Assembly: GCA_047603135.1 (NCBI GenBank) | Contig: JBLKOW010000043.1 | Coordinates: 1 to 8,348 of the forward strand | DNA length: 8,348 nucleotides | Reading direction: 5' to 3' | Origin: JACJVV01 sp047603135 | GTDB lineage: Archaea > Nanobdellota > Nanobdellia > Woesearchaeales > JACJVV01 | Shown here: positions 6,257-8,348 of the stretch, piece after piece | Layout of the letters: each line of letters begins with the position of its first letter | Position numbering within the stretch: the stretch's first letter is position 1 | The notes under the pieces: model-generated | Databases searched by the model: none | The model's input: the letters and a program-made list of their open reading frames with translations, nothing else | What the model was told of the DNA's origin: nothing | Program-made: the position numbers and the translations under genes

Positions 6257-7020
6257 TTAAGATCCCACGCTATTTTTTAGTAAACATTCTAAAGCAACAT
6301 CAAAGAGTTGATTAAGTTTCTGATTAACGTGCTTTGCATTAAATTGAGGATTCCATTTTTCATCTCCTAATAATCAGAAACAACAAAAGCAGAAGCAATT
6401 TTTACTTTTCTAGTTTGAGCAACTGTAAATAAGGCGGAAGATTCCATTTCAACAGTTGCAACATTTTGTTTTTTATATTTTTGTATTTCTGCTTTTGTTT
6501 CTCTATACGGAGCATCTATTGTCCATGAAGTTGCTTCTTGAAAGGAAATATTATTTTTAACTAAATGCTTTTTTAATTTTTTTGTCAGTTTTTTATCCGG
6601 ATATGTAAATTTTCCAGGAGATCTATAATGAAAACTCGTTCCCTCATCTCTAATTGACTTTTTACATAGATATGTACCGAAGTCTTTTAATCCACCAGCA
6701 GAACCTATATTCAAAAATTCTTTACCACCTAAAGCAATTAATTCCTCAATTACGGTTGTGGCATGTGGTGATCCAATACCTGTCATACAAACCACACCCA
6801 CATCTTTGTATTGATATACTGTAATTAGTCTATAAAGTTTGATTTTTTCTGGTTTATACTTTCGCTTAAAATAATTGAGAATTTTCGGATAGTAAATTAT
6901 AATGTATTTTTTAGGAGCTTTTTTGTAATCTTTTTTTAAATAATTATTCCAACTGATATAATCTTGTGGATTAAAAAGTGCTTGTTCTAAGTGTTTGTTT
7001 TGAAAATTTGGATATCCCAT
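6257..7020 (-). pseudogene. Frameshifted nucleoside phosphorylase/nucleosidase (PNP-UDP family)
   Basis: The first frame gives 217 residues from the ATG at 7020 to a TAG at 6367-6369. Family motifs are present: TGIGSPHATTVIEEL (80-94), NIGSAGGL (104-111), IRDEGTSFHY (123-132), the nucleoside-binding VEMESSAL (190-197) and VSDY (214-217) with the catalytic-type Asp216. The frame stops immediately after that Asp. In the other frame, from about 6370 to a TAA at 6257, the expected family tail continues as LGDEKWNPQFNAKHVNQKL and ends after LFDVALECLLKNSVGS. Restoring one T in TAT-TAG would join the parts into about 254 residues, the usual family length. So a single-base deletion or a sequencing error splits the gene. 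The phosphate-site motif GDPxR is replaced by IYYPKI (42-47), and the usual Arg of RIG is Asn104, so hydrolysis rather than phosphorolysis is possible. A TTTTAAAT box (7044-7051) lies about 27 bases before the start. Confidence 0.82.
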
Positions 7021-7043
7021 ATTTATTCTTTTTGAAAGTGATA

Positions 7044-7060
7044 TTTTAAATGTTTATAAA
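7044..7060 (-). promoter_or_regulatory. Promoter of the nucleoside-phosphorylase-like gene
   Basis: Two overlapping candidates lie on the minus strand. ATTTAAAA (7051-7044) is centred 27 bases before the ATG and gives a leaderless message. TTTATAAA (7060-7053) is centred 36 bases away and gives a leader of about 10 bases. The first fits the spacing used by other genes here. Confidence 0.5.
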
Positions 7061-7061
7061 G

Positions 7062-7284
7062 TTTTCATTCTACATACTCTGTTTTTTGATTACTTTGAAT
7101 TGTAAATAGCATTAATATAAAAGGTATTTTATTAAATGAACATTGGAATAATAAAGAACATAATTAACCAAATAAATTTTCTTTTTTTGTAAAATAATTC
7201 TTGGTTTTAGATTTCTTATAAGAATCTATGTATGAACTTATATTTGTTCTTTTTAAGAAATTGCAATATATATGCTAACCAATC
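7062..7284. other. AT-rich intergenic stretch with a small palindrome
   Basis: I find no convincing gene in this stretch between the nucleoside-enzyme promoter and the end of the pterin dehydratase. Open frames are under 20 codons and no tRNA-like fold is visible. The only structure is TTCTTATAAGAA (7213-7224), a perfect 12-base palindrome that extends to AGATT/AATCT if one T is looped out (7210-7226). Confidence 0.4.
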
Positions 7285-7515
7285 TTAAATTTCATCAATT
7301 TTCATAGCTAGCGAATGATCTTTTTCTGTAATTTTATTTTCACTGTGAGTATACATCATTATTTTAACTTTATTGTAACTATGAATTAAGATGTCTGGAT
7401 GATGATTTACTTTTTCTGCAAGTGGAACTAGTTTTTTCACAAAGTCTATTGCCTCAATAAAATTTGAAAATTTGAATTCTTTTACTAAAAACTTTCCTTT
7501 TTTCCTCCATTCCAT
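7285..7515 (-). CDS. Pterin-4a-carbinolamine dehydratase (PCD/DCoH family)
   Basis: A short complete protein of 76 residues. It should dehydrate 4a-hydroxytetrahydropterin or a related pterin, in the cytosol. The family pattern runs throughout: FKFSNFIEAIDFVKKL (14-29), LAEKVNHHPDI (32-42) with the catalytic E-x3-H-H-P-D motif (Glu34, His38, His39, Pro40, Asp41), YNKVKIMMYTH (47-57) and TEKDHSLAMKIDE (63-75). At 76 residues it is shorter than the roughly 95-110 of many bacterial and animal members; it lacks most of the N-terminal extension but keeps the Trp (W3). A TATA box, TTTATAAA (7538-7545), is centred about 26 bases before the ATG, so a leaderless start at 7515 is well supported. No aromatic amino acid hydroxylase or molybdopterin gene is nearby. 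In archaea the family has been linked to pterin or molybdopterin metabolism, but the role here is open. Confidence 0.92.
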   Translation of the reverse strand: MEWRKKGKFLVKEFKFSNFIEAIDFVKKLVPLAEKVNHHPDILIHSYNKVKIMMYTHSENKITEKDHSLAMKIDEI

Positions 7516-7537
7516 GCCAAATTAAGAAGACCTTTTG

Positions 7538-7545
7538 TTTATAAA
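7538..7545 (-). promoter_or_regulatory. TATA box of the pterin dehydratase
   Basis: TTTATAAA within a longer ATATTTATAAAC on the minus strand, centred about 26 bases before the ATG at 7515. The spacing predicts a leaderless transcript. Confidence 0.65.
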
Positions 7546-7577
7546 TATAATGAATTTTAGCACTGATATTAGATAAA

Positions 7578-7585
7578 TTTATATA
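7578..7585 (+). promoter_or_regulatory. TATA box of the membrane protein gene
   Basis: TTTATATA is centred 26 bases before the ATG at 7608, with no ribosome binding site between them. It lies 33 bases from the opposing TATA box of the pterin dehydratase, so the two genes form a divergent pair with a 92-base shared upstream region. Confidence 0.65.
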
Positions 7586-7607
7586 TTAATCTTTTATTCT
7601 TAGCATA

Positions 7608-8270
7608 ATGGTCATATTAAAAAAAATTGGCGGAATAGTGTTGCTGTTGTTAAGTTTTGGAATTCTGTTAATATTTATGTTTTCTTTCTATAATATTATA
7701 TTTGAAGGGGGAGGTTTTGATTTAATGGCAAACATATTTACAATCCCCTTGATTATTTTTTTAATGGTGTATCTTTTCAATTGGGGGTTAAAAATCTTGA
7801 AAACCGATAAAAAAGAAAAGATAGTGCATAAACCTAATGTGGTAAGATTACATGCTTTCTTAAGTGTTTCTTTTATATTCCTTAGTTCGTCAGTTTTTTT
7901 TGGATTAATTAAAATCATGAACATTCTAAATTTGAATAATCTATATTTCAAAATCAGTTTAGGATTATTATTGATAATTAATATAATTGGATTTTATTGG
8001 TTGTATGATGCAATTAAAAATAAGTATTTTGACAGTCTTTTCTGGATGGATAGAATTATTTTTCTTAAGAATGATTTTAAGAAATCTTTTATGAATGCTT
8101 TTGGTTATATATTGGGAATTTTATTTATTATATATTTTGCTATTGCTCCATTGATATCTTTTGAGGATTTGACTCCTTTAAGTATGACTTTTGATTTCAT
8201 TGCTACTCTAAATATTGCATTTCATACAACATGGACTGTATTCTTTTTCTTTATAGGAAAAGTCAAGTAG
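7608..8270 (+). CDS. Unrecognised membrane protein with about six membrane segments
   Basis: A complete 220-residue, very hydrophobic protein. Membrane segments are visible at roughly 7-30, 40-62, 82-104, 112-136, 162-184 and 196-216. Between segments 2 and 3 is a basic loop, LKTDKKEKIVHKPNVVRLH (63-81), and the tail ends GKVK; by the positive-inside rule the basic loop faces the cytoplasm. Another charged stretch, DRIIFLKNDFKKS (about 147-159), precedes segment 5. I see no enzyme motif, metal site or known family signature, so I give no function. The start fits a leaderless message from the TATA box at 7578-7585. The neighbour upstream diverges, and downstream is the hairpin cluster at the window edge. 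Confidence 0.8.
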   Translation: MVILKKIGGIVLLLLSFGILLIFMFSFYNIIFEGGGFDLMANIFTIPLIIFLMVYLFNWGLKILKTDKKEKIVHKPNVVRLHAFLSVSFIFLSSSVFFGLIKIMNILNLNNLYFKISLGLLLIINIIGFYWLYDAIKNKYFDSLFWMDRIIFLKNDFKKSFMNAFGYILGILFIIYFAIAPLISFEDLTPLSMTFDFIATLNIAFHTTWTVFFFFIGKVK

Positions 8271-8296
8271 GTTTTAATGTGAGCAACGCGAACACA

Positions 8297-8339
8297 GGGG
8301 TTTAATTCCCCGACCTTTAGGTCGTTTTCTATAGAAAAC
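8297..8339. repeat. Cluster of three adjacent hairpins at the right edge
   Basis: Three inverted repeats follow with no gap: GGGG-TTTAATT-CCCC (8297-8311), CGACC-TTTA-GGTCG (8311-8324, sharing one C) and the perfect palindrome GTTTTCTATAGAAAAC (8324-8339). The stretch 8281-8324 is about 55% G+C, far above the rest of the window. It begins 26 bases after the stop of the membrane protein gene. It could be a structured terminator, the start of a non-coding RNA or the subterminal hairpins of an insertion sequence (IS200/IS605 type). The window ends too soon to decide. Confidence 0.5.
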
Positions 8340-8348
8340 TTTTTACGC

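Noticed and set aside
6366..6373. Programmed -1 frameshift in the nucleoside enzyme
   Set aside because: The junction GAT-TAT-TAG is not a canonical X-XXY-YYZ slippery site and no pseudoknot is evident, so a base deletion or sequencing error is simpler.
7688..7951. 87-codon minus-strand open frame
   Set aside because: It is antisense to the membrane protein gene, which has clear membrane segments and a well-spaced TATA box; this frame has neither.
8281..8324. tRNA gene, because GGGG-TTTAATT-CCCC resembles a T arm
   Set aside because: The loop lacks the conserved C of TTC, and no acceptor, D or anticodon stems can be built around it.
8277..8345. Tail of a minus-strand transposase frame at the edge (ends CSRCSH)
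   Set aside because: That frame has a stop at 8343-8345, so only 22 codons are open; a longer minus frame through the cluster ends inside the membrane protein gene without recognisable motifs.
1..8348. CRISPR array, direct-repeat family or complete insertion sequence
   Set aside because: I saw no regularly spaced repeats, no transposase and no pair of terminal inverted repeats within the window.

Overview
The window is about 70% A+T and reads as archaeal. Most genes have a TATA-like box (TTTATAAA, TTTATATA or TTTTAAA) centred 25-29 bases before the first ATG and no Shine-Dalgarno site, the pattern of leaderless archaeal transcription units. A bacterial-type class I glyceraldehyde-3-phosphate dehydrogenase in such a background fits DPANN lineages such as Woesearchaeota and relatives. 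That placement is inference, because no rRNA or other marker is present.

Layout. Positions 1-400 (-) hold the 5' part of an unrecognised gene that runs off the left edge. It shares a 94-base divergent promoter region with a large cation-chloride cotransporter (SLC12/CCC family, 495-2675 +). An unrecognised 177-179 aa protein (2743-3282 -) follows, convergent with the transporter. Next comes class I GAPDH (3431-4429 -), the only gene with a strong Shine-Dalgarno leader. On the + strand are an APH/choline-kinase-fold phosphotransferase (4638-5561) and a small P-loop kinase (5693-6217). Then come a frameshifted nucleoside-phosphorylase-family gene (6257-7020 -), a short pterin-4a-carbinolamine dehydratase (7285-7515 -) and an unrecognised membrane protein (7608-8270 +). 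The right edge (8281-8348) is a GC-richer cluster of hairpins that may be the end of another element.

How the genes relate. They look like mostly monocistronic housekeeping or accessory genes, not one operon: nearly every gene has its own promoter and strand changes are frequent. GAPDH is central carbon metabolism and the transporter handles ions. The two kinase-like genes and the nucleoside enzyme could act on small metabolites such as nucleosides or sugars, but nothing here proves a shared pathway.

I do not see a clearly new multi-gene system. The best leads are the ion-site residues of the transporter, the frameshift and altered phosphate-site residues of the nucleoside enzyme, two operator-like palindromes, and the hairpin cluster at the right edge.
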